Assembly: GCF_050436995.1 (NCBI RefSeq)
Contig: NC_134776.1
Span: 19,881,001 to 19,945,000, forward strand
DNA length: 64,000 nucleotides
Origin: Anticarsia gemmatalis
Lineage: Eukaryota > Arthropoda > Insecta > Lepidoptera > Erebidae
Direction: 5' to 3'
Shown: positions 1-11,639 of the stretch, piece after piece
Layout of the letters: every line of letters starts with the position of its first letter
Position numbering within the stretch: position 1 is the first letter of the stretch
Notes under the pieces: generated by a model
Databases searched by the model: none
What the model was told of the DNA's origin: nothing
Seen by the model: only the letters and a program-made list of their open reading frames with translations
Position numbers and translations under genes: made by a program

Positions 1-411
1 AAATATAAGAATAATGCGAAGAAAATTCGCATTCAACTAAGTTACTTTATAGATTTAATTCCCACGCACGACTAAGAGGCTTTGGTCATTTCATCCCGCT
101 TAAAACTTATCCCGCGGGATAAGTTGTCCACATTAATATTTTTATTATTTTTCTTTAGTCAACTCATCCCGCTTTAAACAAAAGGTAAAATGTACTGTAT
201 TATTTGAAATATTTGTACATTCGTGAACAAAAGTGTTTGTTTGTTTGTTATAGTTGCTATAAATGTGGTCTTAAGTTTATTACAGTAGGAGATGAGATTA
301 AATAAATATTCTTTTTGTGTTATAAGCTGTATATTCAAAAATGTCTGATATCTGATTATTACTCAGTTATTTATCGATATATTTTATTTACTTTCTTTTT
401 AAAAGGACAAC

Positions 412-606
412 TCCCGCTTTAAGAATAGCTCTTGTGTCGCGGGGACTTTTAGAAACATACAAACAACGGACCCAAATTACAACCAGACCCGAAACAATAA
501 TTTATGGAAAGCACAAATAATTGTTCCGTGTGGGAACTCAAACCACGACCTCCCGACGCGGTGGTATCGGCGTGGCGACCTAAACCACTGCGCCATGGAG
601 GCAGTC
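412..606 (-). mobile_element. tRNA-derived SINE nested in the TIR element
   Basis: Read on the minus strand it begins with an A-box-like segment (GGCGCAGTGGTTTAGG), followed by a B-box-like GGTTTGAGTTCCCAC, then a non-tRNA body. A related copy lies at about 55290-55460 on the plus strand. It is too diverged to be a tRNA gene. Confidence 0.55.
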
Positions 607-807
607 AAATCAATATGCTTAATTGATAACATTTTGGACATTTAATTTGTGGCTTGGCGTGGAGGGCACGGCGAAGTGTTTTTTCTGTGGCGGTCAAAAG
701 GCTAAAATCACAAACTATAACTATTATAAGTGTCAAATATAAAATGTAAGTATGTACAAATATAAAAAAAACTTAAAATTTAAATCTGAATAAATTAATA
801 TACAAAG

Positions 808-1080
808 TCATCTTCTTAGTTTTTCCAAAAAATGTCCTACTGAAATTTGGCCGGTGATCAATTGGTTTATGGCATAGTCAATTTTTTTCTTGCTCTCCAT
901 AGTTTCAAGTAGTCGCTTCGAAATTTTGATGCCGCCTATAGATTTTTTTATAATGGAGGCGTAGACATATATGTCTTTGCTCAAGCCCTCCAACAATTGA
1001 GCAATATTCGGTTTTGATTTAATATATTTCTTGATATGCCCGTTCCATATTTCTACAACGTTATCGAGTTGGTTGCCACA
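808..1080 (-). pseudogene. Transposase C-terminal fragment (Mutator-like by appearance)
   Basis: An open frame of 90 codons ending in a stop follows an acceptor-like TTCTTAG at its 5' edge. It contains the run EIWNGHIKKYIKSKPNIAQ and then basic helical sequence with repeated lysines, ending FLEKLRR. The W-N-G-H-I spacing followed by KPNI recalls the tail of insect MULE transposases, which carry a W-H-x-x-I...PNI pattern. No DDE catalytic segment is present, so it cannot be active. The family call is tentative; it could be the tail of another transposase. Confidence 0.35.
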
Positions 1081-1242
1081 CTAAGAACACACTAATTAGT
1101 CCTAATGCGCGTGAACCACTTTTTTTCAAGTCTGTACAAATCGTAAAATATATCAGTGGGATGTGTTGTCCGATTCAAAAATTGTACTAGGACAACTCAT
1201 CCCGCGGGATGACCTCGAGCGGGATGAGTTGACCAAAGCCTC

Positions 1243-1915
1243 CTAAAGAAACTGGTCGTGCAAGACTTACGATATTTATAAGTGTGTGAGTTAAACTTGT
1301 TTCAATTTTATTAATATTTAGGTTAACCGTCATTCAGCTACAATAATAGAATATTTGACCCTCCGATTCTTTTATAGACTACTACAATTCACTTTTAAAA
1401 GTGGCCTTTAACATCTCACAGTGACAAAAGAAACGGGTCTCTTTTCATTTCAAAACCAGTTTTATATACAAAACCCTTTTTTCTATTCAAATCACCTCAA
1501 ATTTTATCATAATAAAACTCAGTAAATACTAATATTACAAAGGCTTTCGAGTATTAAAAAAATCGATGAGACACAAAGTATGAAAAGATTTTGGGGTGAA
1601 TAGGGTGGGAAAGGGAGACAGAAGAGGGTGAATAATAATAATAAAGGGTGGGTTTTAAGGGCCGAGGGGTAAAAACCGTTAGGGAGAATGTGGAGGGGGC
1701 TACGAGTATATTTAGGGAATTTGGCACGAGGGGTGTTCACAACGACGGCTATCTTCGCTACGTTACGATCCACGATTTTTTCAAATACTTTGATTGTATT
1801 CAGACTTTGCTTCTGTGAAAGTGTTCTAATACTACAAGACAATTTGAGAACATTTAGTTCTTCAGTAAAAGTGTTGTTTTAAAACATCGAACTGTCTCAA
1901 TTCAAGTATCAAACA
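1243..1915. other. Upstream region of the small gene, copy A
   Basis: This stretch is conserved in copy B (17338-18000). It should contain the promoter and 5' leader of the gene starting at 1916. A 107-codon minus-strand frame (1519-1842) is open in copy A and shortened to 88 codons in copy B. It is rich in leucine, proline and phenylalanine, without other support, so I treat it as chance. I see no clear TATA box. Confidence 0.35.
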
Positions 1916-3757
1916 ATGTTTCACGTTAAAAATGCGTCGCGCAAAAATAATCTAACATCTAAACCAAGTAATGAAAAAACTAAATTAAAAAACGGACCGA
2001 GCCGCGGTAAATCATCTATTAATGTAAAATCAAAATTAAGAAACAAGCCGCCCCGCGGAAAATCATCTATGAAGCGCGTTCGGGATGCAATAAAATATTC
2101 CGGGATTAATACATTTTCGGTAAAAAAGTCCAATAATAAAGTTCCAGTGAATATGTGCGAGTTTCAAGTGAAATTGTGCCCAGGATACAGGTAAATATTT
2201 ATTTCTTTTTTATATACTTTGTCTCTATAACTGCTGTGCACTTCTCATGTTGAGAACGATAGGACTAATTCAGGGTTAGGCACTGACAATAAGTGTCTTG
2301 GGTCGTGGGTTCGAATCCCATCTAAGACACGAATTTCGGAGGTAAGTACAGGTTTCCGAGACGGGAGGATTTTTTATATTTAGGATTGAAAATCCTACAA
2401 TATTGCAGTTCGAGTTTCCCGTTTAAGCCGTTTGCGAAGTTAATATATTTGGGTTCAATTCCCATCTTGTCATGTGTTTTGCTAGCTGTGCTCTTTATTG
2501 TTTGTATGTTTGCAAAGCTGTTAGCGACATCCTGCTAAAACATTAAAATTATTTGCTGCGAGCGAATAAGGTTTTCATGAAATAGAATTAGGAGTAAGTA
2601 TTGTATTCGACATTAAATATGCAATTTAAAAGTGTGAGCGGGTGCCATCTTCAGCTTATTCTAGCAGTTTATTATTCTACGCACAGGTCGTGGGTTCGAT
2701 TCCCACAATTTTTGGTTTATCCTTACAACACATGAATAAGCTAGTGCGTGCTAGAATTAATGCAACAGCTAAGTGCGATAAAAAAAAAGAAAAACTAGCT
2801 GACCTGACGTCATACCGCCTGACATTCGATTCTTTAATATTCTGCTATTTCTCAAAAAAAATCTTTAAGAACCATACTTGTACTCCAAGGAAAATTATAA
2901 AAAAAAAATTGCGAAAACGGGTGAACCGTTCACAAGATTTGCGCTTAGCAACGATTAGCGATTATATATTACAGAAGATAAAATATTTGCAAAAATAAAG
3001 GTCAAAGTTCTAACTTATATTTTTTGTTGACAGGCCGACGGGCAGTCTTTCTCAAGCTGGCCAACTGGAAGGAAGAAAAGTGGCTGCACTAAATATCGGA
3101 ACTCCTGCTGTAGACCCACCGGTACCTATATACTATATACTATTTTAGCTAAATATATTATATAACTCAAAGGTGACTGACTGACATAGTGATCTATCAG
3201 ATCAATCAACACAGCCCAAACCACTGAGCTTTACTTTTTAATATTAATTTTATTAGTATTTGACAGTGCCTAGTGTTAGACAGTAGGCTTTTATCACATG
3301 CGACTGATATTATAAATAGTATAACGTAGCTGTACTAAATATTTGAACAACGAAATTATACGCACATGATGAGACAACTGAATAGGAACATCGAAATACA
3401 AAGCCCGCTCTTTTCATGCAGTTATTAGTTTTCCAGGTAAAAGGTAAAAACGGAACCCCATTTCTAAACTTCTTCTATCTGTCCGTCTGTCACCAGGCTG
3501 TATCTCATGAACCGTTATGGCTAGAAAGCTGAAATTTTCACAAATTATGCATTTTGACAACAGTAATTAAACATTTTAATTGTTCTCAGGATGAAGAAAG
3601 AAAAGGCTGCACGAGTACAAGACCGGATCACAGCCGCTTCGCTGCAAGAATATCATTAATCAACTCCAAGAACGTGTGCTGGAATTCTTCTCTTTCACAA
3701 GATCCTTCTGATCTTGAAACACCAACCGGCACATATCGCTTTCTGCTTTGTATATAG
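1916..3757 (+). CDS. Uncharacterised basic three-exon protein, copy A
   Basis: The model is exons 1916-2190, 3034-3121 and 3590-3757. The donors are CAG|GTAAAT and CCG|GTACCT (the second is weak). The acceptors are TTGTTGACAG and TTGTTCTCAG. The exons join in phase to 176 codons and a stop. Residues 1-92 are strongly basic (Lys, Arg, Ser, Asn), with two related stretches around RGKSS and then RVRDAIKYSGINTFSVKK. Residues 93-176 are less charged with scattered Cys. I recognise no family; a nucleic-acid-binding role is only a guess from the charge. The same model is open in copy B with no indel in 528 coding bases, while both introns differ in length. Between copies there are 7 replacement and 3 silent changes, so there is no sign of strong protein constraint. 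An AATAAA follows at 3780. No RNA evidence was available. Confidence 0.45.
2191..3033. other. Intron 1 of the small gene, with tRNA-like fragments
   Basis: The intron contains several B-box-like pieces: GGTTCGAATCCCATC near 2310, GGGTTCAATTCCCATC near 2450 and GGTTCGATTCCCAC near 2693. They suggest decayed tRNA-derived SINEs. A 118-codon frame at 2642-2998 is not preserved in copy B and is not called. Confidence 0.4.
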
Positions 3758-3779
3758 CATTGTATTGTATAGCTTTAGG

Positions 3780-3785
3780 AATAAA
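3780..3785 (+). promoter_or_regulatory. Poly(A) signal, small gene copy A
   Basis: A canonical AATAAA lies 23 bases after the stop codon. It is followed by T-rich and GT-rich sequence, and is conserved in copy B at 19854. Confidence 0.5.
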
Positions 3786-3897
3786 TGTAATTAGGTTTAA
3801 GTTTCATTGTATATTGTATATGTAAGGTACTGTCATTGTAAGGTGTCACTAATTTGACACAAGTTGCTATATGACAAAGCAAACAGAATGTGTACGG

Positions 3898-4081
3898 TAG
3901 CGCGATTCTATACTAACTGTCGTAGTATCGACAACCGGCTAGCTATCGAGAAGTTTTGTATGAAAGTCTAATCAGCGCCTCCAGTGTGGGCCATAGGAAC
4001 TAATTTGACGGTACATTTTAAATGTCAAACTCTCGGTACTTGATTGTACCTTCTGAATTGCTCACTGTAGAATCGCGCTAC
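3898..4081. mobile_element. Diverged MITE of family A, copy A
   Basis: The ends are inverted (TAGCGCGATTCTA and TAGAATCGCGCTA). The interior shares landmarks with family A: ACAACCGGCTAGCTATCGAG, ATCAGCGCCTC and a GTACATTTTAAATGTCAAA block. Part of it (from about 3950) recurs at 4732-4945 within the array, so the array appears to have copied its flank in copy A. Confidence 0.65.
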
Positions 4082-7000
4082 AGAGTACACTGCATCTTGT
4101 CTAACGCCATTTTGTGTTCGACTGCGGCCATGATTTTTATTGAGAAGAGTAATTTACTTCGAGGAGCTGGTGAAATGCTATTTCTTCGTTGATTACGCGA
4201 GTGGGCATCTCGTCGAGCTTCCCAAGGGTCTGGTAAAGAACCCTGGTCATTCCTTTTATCAAGCATAACTTTTCTAAATCTAGTTTTTCGACGGCATCAT
4301 CGTGTGGTCTCGATAGCTTCACATAGTGTTGGTACTTCAACATCTGCTAATTGCTGATAGATTTACTTAGAATAGGTAATCTTGTGTTTTATAAATTCCT
4401 TGCAATCGAGTAATTCATTTAAAAAAGCTAGTAAAATGCCATTTCTTCGTTGATTATGCGTGTGAGCATCTCGTCAAGCTTCCCAAGGGGGTCTGTAGTG
4501 TGTAGCACGATGTCTTTAACGTTCTCACAGATCGTATGAATCGGGAACTTTATCTAATCTTTCGCCATTGGCTCTGCTGCGGCGTGGTTTTATTCAGAAG
4601 AGTAATTTACTAGGAGACTCTGATGAAATGCTATTTCTTCGCTGATTACGCGAGTGGGCATCTCGTCGAGCTTCCCAAGGGTCTGGTAAAGAACCCTGAT
4701 CATTCCTTGTATCAAGCAAGCATAACTCGAGAAGTTTTGTATGAAAGTCTAATCAGCGCCTCCAGTGTGGGCCATAGGAACTAATTTGACGGTACATTTT
4801 AAATGTCAAACTCTCGGTACTTGATTGTACCTTCTGAATTGCTCACTGTAGAATCGCGCTACAGAGTACACTGCATCTTGTCTAACGCCATTTTGTGTTC
4901 GACTGCGGCCATGATTTTTATTGAGAAGAGTAATTTACTTCGACAGCATCGACACTCTTTGGTTAGGATCTGTTGTGATGTTTTGCGCGATGTCTTGTGG
5001 TTCCGTGAATCTGTTATTGTTAAACTTCATCTTGTCTAACGCCATCATGAATTTGGCTCCTCCCATGTTTTATTGAGAAGAGTAATTTACTAGGAGACTC
5101 TGATGAAATGCTATTTCTTCGCTGATTACGCGAGTGGGCATCTCGTCGAGCTTCCATAGGGTCTGGTAAAGAACCCTGGTCATTCCTTGTATCAAGCAAG
5201 CATAACTTTTCTGGATCTAGTGTTTCGACAGCATCCACAGCCTTTGTTAAGACTGGTTGTCGTGTGTTGCGCGATTTCTTGTGGTTCCGTGAATCTATTA
5301 TTGTAAAACTTCATCTTGTCGAACGCCATTTTATGTCCGGCTCTTTCCATGTTTTTATTAAGAAGAGTATTTTCCTATACAAGCTGGTAAAATGCCATTT
5401 CTTCGTTGATTATGCGTGTAAGCATCTCGTCAAGCTTCCCAAGGGGGTCTGTAATGTGTAGCACGATGTCTTTAAGTTCTTACAGAGCGTATGAATTGGG
5501 AACTTTATCTAATCTTTCGCCATTGGCTCTGCTGCGGCACTGTTTTATTCCGAAGAGTAATTTACTAGGAGACTCTGATGAAATGCTATTTCTTCGCTGA
5601 TTACGCGAGTGGGCATCTCGTCGAGCTTCCCAAGGGTCTGGTTAAGAACCCTGATCATTCCTTGTATCAAGCAAGCATGACTCGTCTGTTTCTTTTTCCA
5701 GTTTTTTATTGAGAAGAGTAATTTACTTCGAGAAGCAGGTGAAATGCTATTTCTTCGCTGATTACGCGAGTGGGCATCTCGTCGAGCTTTCCAAGGGTCT
5801 GGTAAAGAACCCTGATCATTCCTTGTATCAAGCAAGCATAACTTTTCTGGATCTAGTGTTTCAACAGCATCGACAGCCTACATTTCTTATGCAAGCTGGT
5901 GAAATGCCATTTCTTTGTTGATTATGCGTGTGGGCGTCTCGCTGAGCTTCCCAAGGGTCTGGAAAAGAAGCCTATTTTTCTTGCATTTAGCAAGCATGAC
6001 TGTTCCACATTTAGCTTTGAAGATCATTGTCGTTGGCTTTGTACTATTCATGCAACAAAACTGTTCAAACAGTATTTGCTGATAGATTCACTTTGACTAA
6101 GTAATCTTGTGTTTTATAAACTCCTTGCAATCGAGTAATTCACTTCAAAAAGCCGGTGAAATGCCATTTCTTCGTTGATTATGCGTGTGGGCATCTCGTC
6201 AAGCTTCCCAAGGGGGTCTGTAGTGTGTAGCACGATGTCTTTAACGTTCTTACTGATCGTATGAATTGTGTACTTTATCTTATCTTTCGCCATTGGCTCC
6301 GCTGCGGCGTGGTTTTATTCAGAAGAGTAAGTTACTAGGAGACTCTGACGAAATGCTATTTCTTCGCTGATTACGCGAGTGGGCATCTCGTCGAGCTTCC
6401 CAAGGGTCTGGTAAAGAACCCTGATCATTCCTTGTATCAAGCAAGCATAACTCTTCTGATTCTTTCTTTGACAGCATCGACACTCTTTGGTTAGGATCTG
6501 TTGTGATGTTTTCGCGATGTCTTGTGGTTCCGTGAATCTGTTATTGTTAAACTTCATCTTGTCTAACGCCATCATGAATTTGGCTCCTCCCATGTTTTAT
6601 TGAGAAGAGTAATTTACTAGGAGACTCTGATGAAATGCTATTTCTTCGCTGATTACGCGAGTGGGCATCTCGTCGAGCTTCCCAAGGGTCTGGTAAAGAA
6701 CCCTGATCATTCCTTGTATCAAGCAAGCATAACTCTTCTGATTCTTTCTTTGACAGCATCGACACTCTTTGGTTAGGATCTGTTGTGATGTTTTCGCGAT
6801 GTCTTGTGGTTCCGTGAATCTGTTATTGTTAAACTTCATCTTGTCTAACGCCATCATGAATTTGGCTCCTCCCATGTTTTATTGAGAAGAGTAATTTACT
6901 AGGAGACTCTGATGAAATGCTATTTCTTCGCTGATTACGCGAGTGGGCATCTCGTCGAGCTTCCCAAGGGTCTGGTAAAGAACCCTGGTCATTCCTTGTA

Positions 7001-9145
7001 TCAAGCAAGCATAACTTTTCTGGATCTAGTGTTTCGACAGCATCCACAGCCTTTGTTAAGACTGGTTGTCGTGTGTTGCGCGATGTCTTGTGGTTCCGTG
7101 AATCTATTATTGTAAAACTTCATCTTGTCGAACGCCATTTTATATCCGGCTCTTTCCATGTTTTTGTTAAGAAGAGTATTTTCCTATACAAGCAGGTGAA
7201 ATGCTATTTCTTCGTTGATTATGCGTTTGGGCATCTCGTCTAGCTTGCTAAGGGTCTGGAAAAGAAGCCTATATTTCTTGTATTTAGCAAGCATGACTGT
7301 TCCACATTTAGCGTGAAGATCATTGTCGTTAGTTTTGCACTATTCATGCAACAAAACTGTTCAAACAGTACTTGCTGATAGATTCACTTTGACTAAGTAA
7401 TCTTGTGTTTTATAAATTCCTTGCAATCGAGTAATTCACTTCAAAAAGCCGGTGAAATGCCATTTCTTCGTTGATTATGCGTGTGGGCATCTCGTCAAGC
7501 TTCCCAAGGGGGTCTGTAATGTGTAGCACGATGTCTTTAAGTTCTCACAGATCGTATGAATCGTGTACTTTATCTAATCTTTCGCCATTGGCTCCGCTGC
7601 GGCGTGGTTTTATTCAGAAGAGTAATTTACTAGGAGACTCTGACGAAATGCTATTTCTTCGCTGATTACGCGAGTGGGCATCTCGTCGAGCTTCCCAAGG
7701 GTCTGGTAAAGAACTCTGATCATTCCTTGTATCAAGCAAGCATAACTTTTCTGGATCTAGTGTTTCGACATCATCGACAGCCTACATTTCTTATGCAAGC
7801 TGGTGAAATGCCATTTCTTTGTTGATTATGCGTGTGGGCGTCTCGCCGAGCTTCCTAAGGGTCTGGATAAGAATTATCTTTGTCAGCTGCGTATTGCCTT
7901 CCTCTTTTAGTGAATAGCAAGTGTTACGCCGGTGTCGTCGCGTGTTCCCGTTGGTGGCGTAAAGTGTTAGTCTTGTCTTTCGCCATTGGTTCCGCTGCGG
8001 CATAGTTTTATTTATAAGAAAGAATTTCTTTGAAAAGCTGGTGAATTGCCATTTCTTTGTTGATAAAACGTGTGAGCTTCTCGTCAAGCTTCCCAAGGGT
8101 AGCTGTCGTGTGTAACACGATGTCTTGTGGTACAAGTAAATATTTTTTCACCAATTTATCTTGTCTTCGGCATTGGCTCTGCTGCGGCACTGTTTTATTT
8201 AAAAGAGTAATTTACTAGGAGACTCTGATGAAATGCTATTTCTTCGTTGATTACGCGTGTGGGCATCTCGTCTAGCTTGCTAAGGGTCTGGAAAAGAAGC
8301 CTATATTTCTTGTATTTAGCAAGCATGACTGTTCCACATTTAGCGTGAAGATCATTGTCGTTAGTTTTGCACTATTCATGCAACAAAACTGTTCAAACAG
8401 TACTTGCTGATAGATTCACTTTGACTAAGTAATCTTGTGTTTTATAAACTCCTTGCAATCGAGTAATTCACTTCAAAAAGCTAGTAAAATGCCATTTCTT
8501 CGTTGATTATGCGTGTGGGCATCTCGTCAAGCTTCCCAAGGGGGTCTGTAGTGTGTAGCACGATGTCTTTAACGTTCTTACTGATCGTATGAATTGTGTA
8601 CTTTATCTAATCTTTCGCCATTGGCTTCGCTGCGGCGTGGTTTTATTCAGAAGAGTAATTTACTAGGAGACTCTGACGAAATGCTATTTCTTCGCTGATT
8701 ACGCGAGTGGTAATAAAACATGGGAGGAGCCAAATTCATGATGGCGTTAGACAAGATGAAGTTTAACAATAACAGATTCACGGAACCACAAGACATCGCG
8801 CAACACACGACAACAGGTCCTAAACAAACAGTGTCGATGCTGTCAAAGAAAGAATCAGAAGAGTTATGCTTGCTTGATACAAGGAATGATCAGGGTTCTT
8901 TACCAGACCCTTGGGAAGCTCGACGAGTCGACTCGACGGTGTCAATAGCTTCACATAGTGTTGGTACTTCAACATCTGCTTATTGCTGATAGATTTACTT
9001 AGACTAGGTAATCTTGTTATTTATAGATTTCTTGCAATCGAGTAATTTACTTCAAAAATCTGGTGAAATGCCATTTCTTCGTTGATTAAGCGTGTGAGTG
9101 AATTTTCCAAGGATCTGGTAAAAAACCCCGAACCTTGCATCAAGC
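4080..9145. repeat. Higher-order tandem array, copy A
   Basis: A core of about 60 bp, around GATTACGCGAGTGGGCATCT and TCGTCGAGCTTCCCAAGGG, recurs some 20 times. It is joined by several spacer types into longer units. The clearest unit is 283 bp; two near-identical units (282 bp, each lacking one base) sit at 6312-6593 and 6594-6876. A second unit type carries CCATTGGCTCCGCTGCGGCG. Frames of 60-110 codons are open on both strands and in several phases, which fits a stop-poor repeat better than a gene. Periphery units are more diverged than central ones. Confidence 0.85.
8710..8989 (+). repeat. Inverted terminal unit of array A
   Basis: After the core at 8697-8709 the sequence switches strand at GTGGTAATAAAACATGGG. 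It then reads as the reverse complement of the array unit up to GGGAAGCTCGACGAG. This puts an inverted unit at the right edge of an otherwise head-to-tail array. The same junction exists in copy B, so it predates the block duplication. Confidence 0.75.
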
Positions 9146-9687
9146 AAGCATAACTTTTCGAAATCTAGTTTTCTGTCGGCATCGTCGAGTGGTGTCTTTA
9201 GATTCGTATGATTCGTGAAAAAAAGTGCTCAAGCATCTGGTACTTGCTGATATGTATGAAGATGCGCGGTGCTGGCGCGATTCCCTTTCAATATCTCCTC
9301 TTTATTTGTTTAAAACCTAGTCTTAAAACCTACTGTAGGCTGACCACCAGTCAAATAAGCAACTCTTCAGGAAAAACGCAAACATATCATGTTAGTTTAT
9401 TCACATCATAAGTATTTTTCCTTAAGCCGAATACAAATTGCGTTAGACAAGATAAAGTGGTTTCGAGAAAAAATAGACATTGTTCAAGATAAGTTATCCG
9501 GTACTACAAGACATCGCGTTACAGGAAATGTCCAGGGTTCTTTCAGACCCTTGGAAAACTCGAGGAATATTTTATATATTATTATATTATATGTGTATAA
9601 TAGTTTATGTATGTGTGTATTGTATTATAGTATCATGTCCCCACAGAGAAATTAAAGACTTTGCCACAATACAAAATGACAATACAG

Positions 9688-9859
9688 GGGGGCTATCTCA
9701 TCTCGAACCTCAGTTGACAACTCTTTGAAAGTCAATACGCTGTACATTGTTTTTTCCATTGCATTACAGTGATAAACACATTACATCAAAGCAGTAATGT
9801 ATAGTGACCATCGATTAGACGTACAGTAGTCATCAACTGAGGCATATGATAGCCCCCCC
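9688..9859. mobile_element. MITE family B, copy A
   Basis: The ends are GGGGGGCTATC and GATAGCCCCCC, with inner inverted TCAGTTGACAACT and AGTCATCAACTGA. The interior matches the family B copies whose target duplications are clear (29340, 35488). A second, end-worn copy lies at about 10390-10545. Confidence 0.7.
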
Positions 9860-10301
9860 GGCGTCGAAAGGCTAGATTTAGAAAAGTTAAGCTCGCTAGA
9901 TACAAAGGCAGTGTCAGGGTTATTTTCCAGTCCTTGGGAAGCTCAGTGAATCCCTCCCCCAGCCTCATCTCATCCCCTGATCAACTGTATTAATGACATA
10001 GAAACAAACAATAGAAACATATTTGTCGCCACGATTCGCAACAGCTTTCTATGCTTGTTTTTAACCTCCATGATCGTTTAAACGCCATGTGTAGTTGATT
10101 AGCATTCAATAAGCCACCGTTTATGAAGTGTCACAAACATGTCGTAATAATATATGTTTTTCTCATATTTATACTACACATGGCAATACTAAGGGGGAGG
10201 GGGAAGATATTCACGGAACTGAGATATACAAGAAATGACCAGGGGTCTTTACCAGACCCTTTGTAAACTCGACGAACATTTTATGTACATATGTTAATAA
10301 G

Positions 10302-10305
<4 letters not shown>

Positions 10306-10338
<33 letters not shown>
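10306..10338 (+). repeat. (TG)n microsatellite
   Basis: This is a run of about 16 TG units. Copy B has about 8 at 25975-25990, so the tract changed length after the duplication. Confidence 0.9.
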
Positions 10339-10340
<2 letters not shown>

Positions 10341-10639
10341 TGTATTAGAGTACTATGTCCCCACAGAGAAATTAAAGACATTACAGGCACCTCAGTTGAC
10401 AACTCTTTGAAAGCCACTACTTATTCACAGTGTACATTGTTTTCTCCCTCAGATTACAGTGATTAACACGTTACATTAAAGCAGTAATGTATAGTGACCA
10501 TCAATCGACGTACATTACTTGTCAACTGAGATATGATACCCAGGTACTGTCGAAACGCAAGATTTAGAAAAGTCATGCTTGCTCGTTACAATATGCTTTT
10601 TTATATTATTTGATAATGTCAATTCAATGACAACAAAAA

Positions 10640-10885
10640 AATTAACCCATTACTGTCCCACTGCTGGGCAAGGGTCTCCTCCCGTAATAAGGGAGGGGTT
10701 AGGTCTTGAGTCCACCACGCTGGCCAAGTGCGGGTTGGGGACTTTGCATACCCTCAATAATGTATTAAAAAAATTTTAGGCATGCAAGGTTTCCTCACGA
10801 TTTTTTCCTTGTGTGTTGCCTTGGGTTCAAAAATGCGACCACTTGCGTGGGAAGTTCCTACTTATACGACTCAGCCATCCTCTTT
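10640..10885 (+). repeat. Dispersed repeat with CCCACTGCTGGGCAAGGGTC
   Basis: This is a common lepidopteran interspersed repeat by appearance. It carries GAGTCCACCACGCTGGCCAA, then GGCATGCAAGGTT, then CGGGTTC-type and TGCGTGGGA segments. Other copies lie at 13748-13990, 26283-26525, 53775-53960 and 62700-62990; fragments lie at 41057, 45240, 52010 and 52430. The class (SINE or LINE 3' end) cannot be settled here. Confidence 0.6.
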
Positions 10886-11138
10886 AGCGTCAATAAAAAT
10901 ATAAAATTACTCCTGTTTTTCATTTCTGCTATACAGTACCCAAAACATTTCAAGAACCAGGTTAAAGATTTTGTGCCTATACCATAGGCCAATTTTCTCA
11001 CTGTAAAATATTGTCATTACTGACTGACTGTTAGATGTGTGTTAGATACATAAAAATGATTCTTCTAATGGAATAGTTATTCAAATCATTGAAGAAAAGA
11101 AAGAAAGAAGATCACATTTAAACCAAATATCAGTACAT

Positions 11139-11320
11139 AGCTCGATTCTCTACTTCTATCGACTCCCGACAACCGATCTGTCATCGAGAAATTTTGTATG
11201 AAAATCTGATCAGCGCCTCTGACGGGTATCGTAGGAAATATTTTGGCAGTACATTCTAAATGTCAAAATTTCGATAGCTAGCCGGTTGTCGGTAGTCGAT
11301 AGTGGTAGAGAATCGAGGTA
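11139..11320. mobile_element. MITE family A, copy A
   Basis: The inverted ends are TAGCTCGATTCTCTAC and GTAGAGAATCGAGGTA, with ATCGACT-CCGACAACCG just inside. The 3' flank is CAG, matching the CWG targets seen for other copies. Confidence 0.8.
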
Positions 11321-11639
11321 CAGTATTACGCACATAAGAATATTTAAAAGGGATATTATTCTGATTAATGTATTTAGTAATCTTACTTTTGCTCTCATCT
11401 CCAGTGAGATGACCCTATACAAACACATACATAACTCTGACACCTCACAAATTCTTAGTTTCAATATTCCTGGATCGAGCAAAATCTATTTGGGATTTTA
11501 GCATATGTTGGAACATTTCTCAATAATAGCCCAGAGTTTAGTAACAGTATAGACTCACTCGCTCTACAAAACGTGAGTGTATTTCATTTACCTCTGCCTA
11601 CAACTTCGTGCATAACATGGTGGTATATGTATTATAACA

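Larger units (their letters stand above)
75..1242. mobile_element. TIR DNA transposon, copy-A-specific, class uncertain
   Basis: The site is empty in copy B (17334-17341), where the flanks join directly. The insertion is bordered by CTA (72-74 and 1243-1245), read as a 3 bp target duplication; TA is also possible. The ends are inverted: AGAGGCTTTGGTCA at the left and its complement at the right, ending TGACCAAAGCCTC. Just inside are several CATCCCGC or ATCCCGCGGGAT palindromic blocks on both sides. Inside lie a nested SINE and a minus-strand fragment resembling a transposase tail. The short target duplication does not fit Mutator, although the protein fragment recalls it, so the superfamily is open. 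Confidence 0.75.
9146..10580. repeat. Decayed fringe of array A with an internal duplication
   Basis: Weak inverted array remnants recur near 9430-9570, 9870-9955, 10215-10285 and 10545-10585 (for example GGGTTCTTTCAGACCCTTGG). Two paralogous stretches of about 330 bp, 9590-9900 and 10290-10560, both carry TGTCCCCACAGAGAAATTAA followed by a family B MITE. No gene is seen. Confidence 0.55.

Noticed and set aside
1519..1842. 107-codon minus-strand frame upstream of the small gene
   Set aside because: It is shorter in copy B, overlaps the presumed promoter and has no recognisable domain.
2642..2998. 118-codon plus-strand frame
   Set aside because: It lies within intron 1 of the small gene, starts in a tRNA-like repeat and is not kept in copy B.
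4137..8989. Many 60-110 codon frames on both strands of the array
   Set aside because: They recur with the tandem unit, are open in several frames at once and break at small indels. No start, splice or domain pattern singles out one frame.
4080..9145. CRISPR array
   Set aside because: Repeat units are far too long, spacers are themselves repeated, and the window is eukaryotic.
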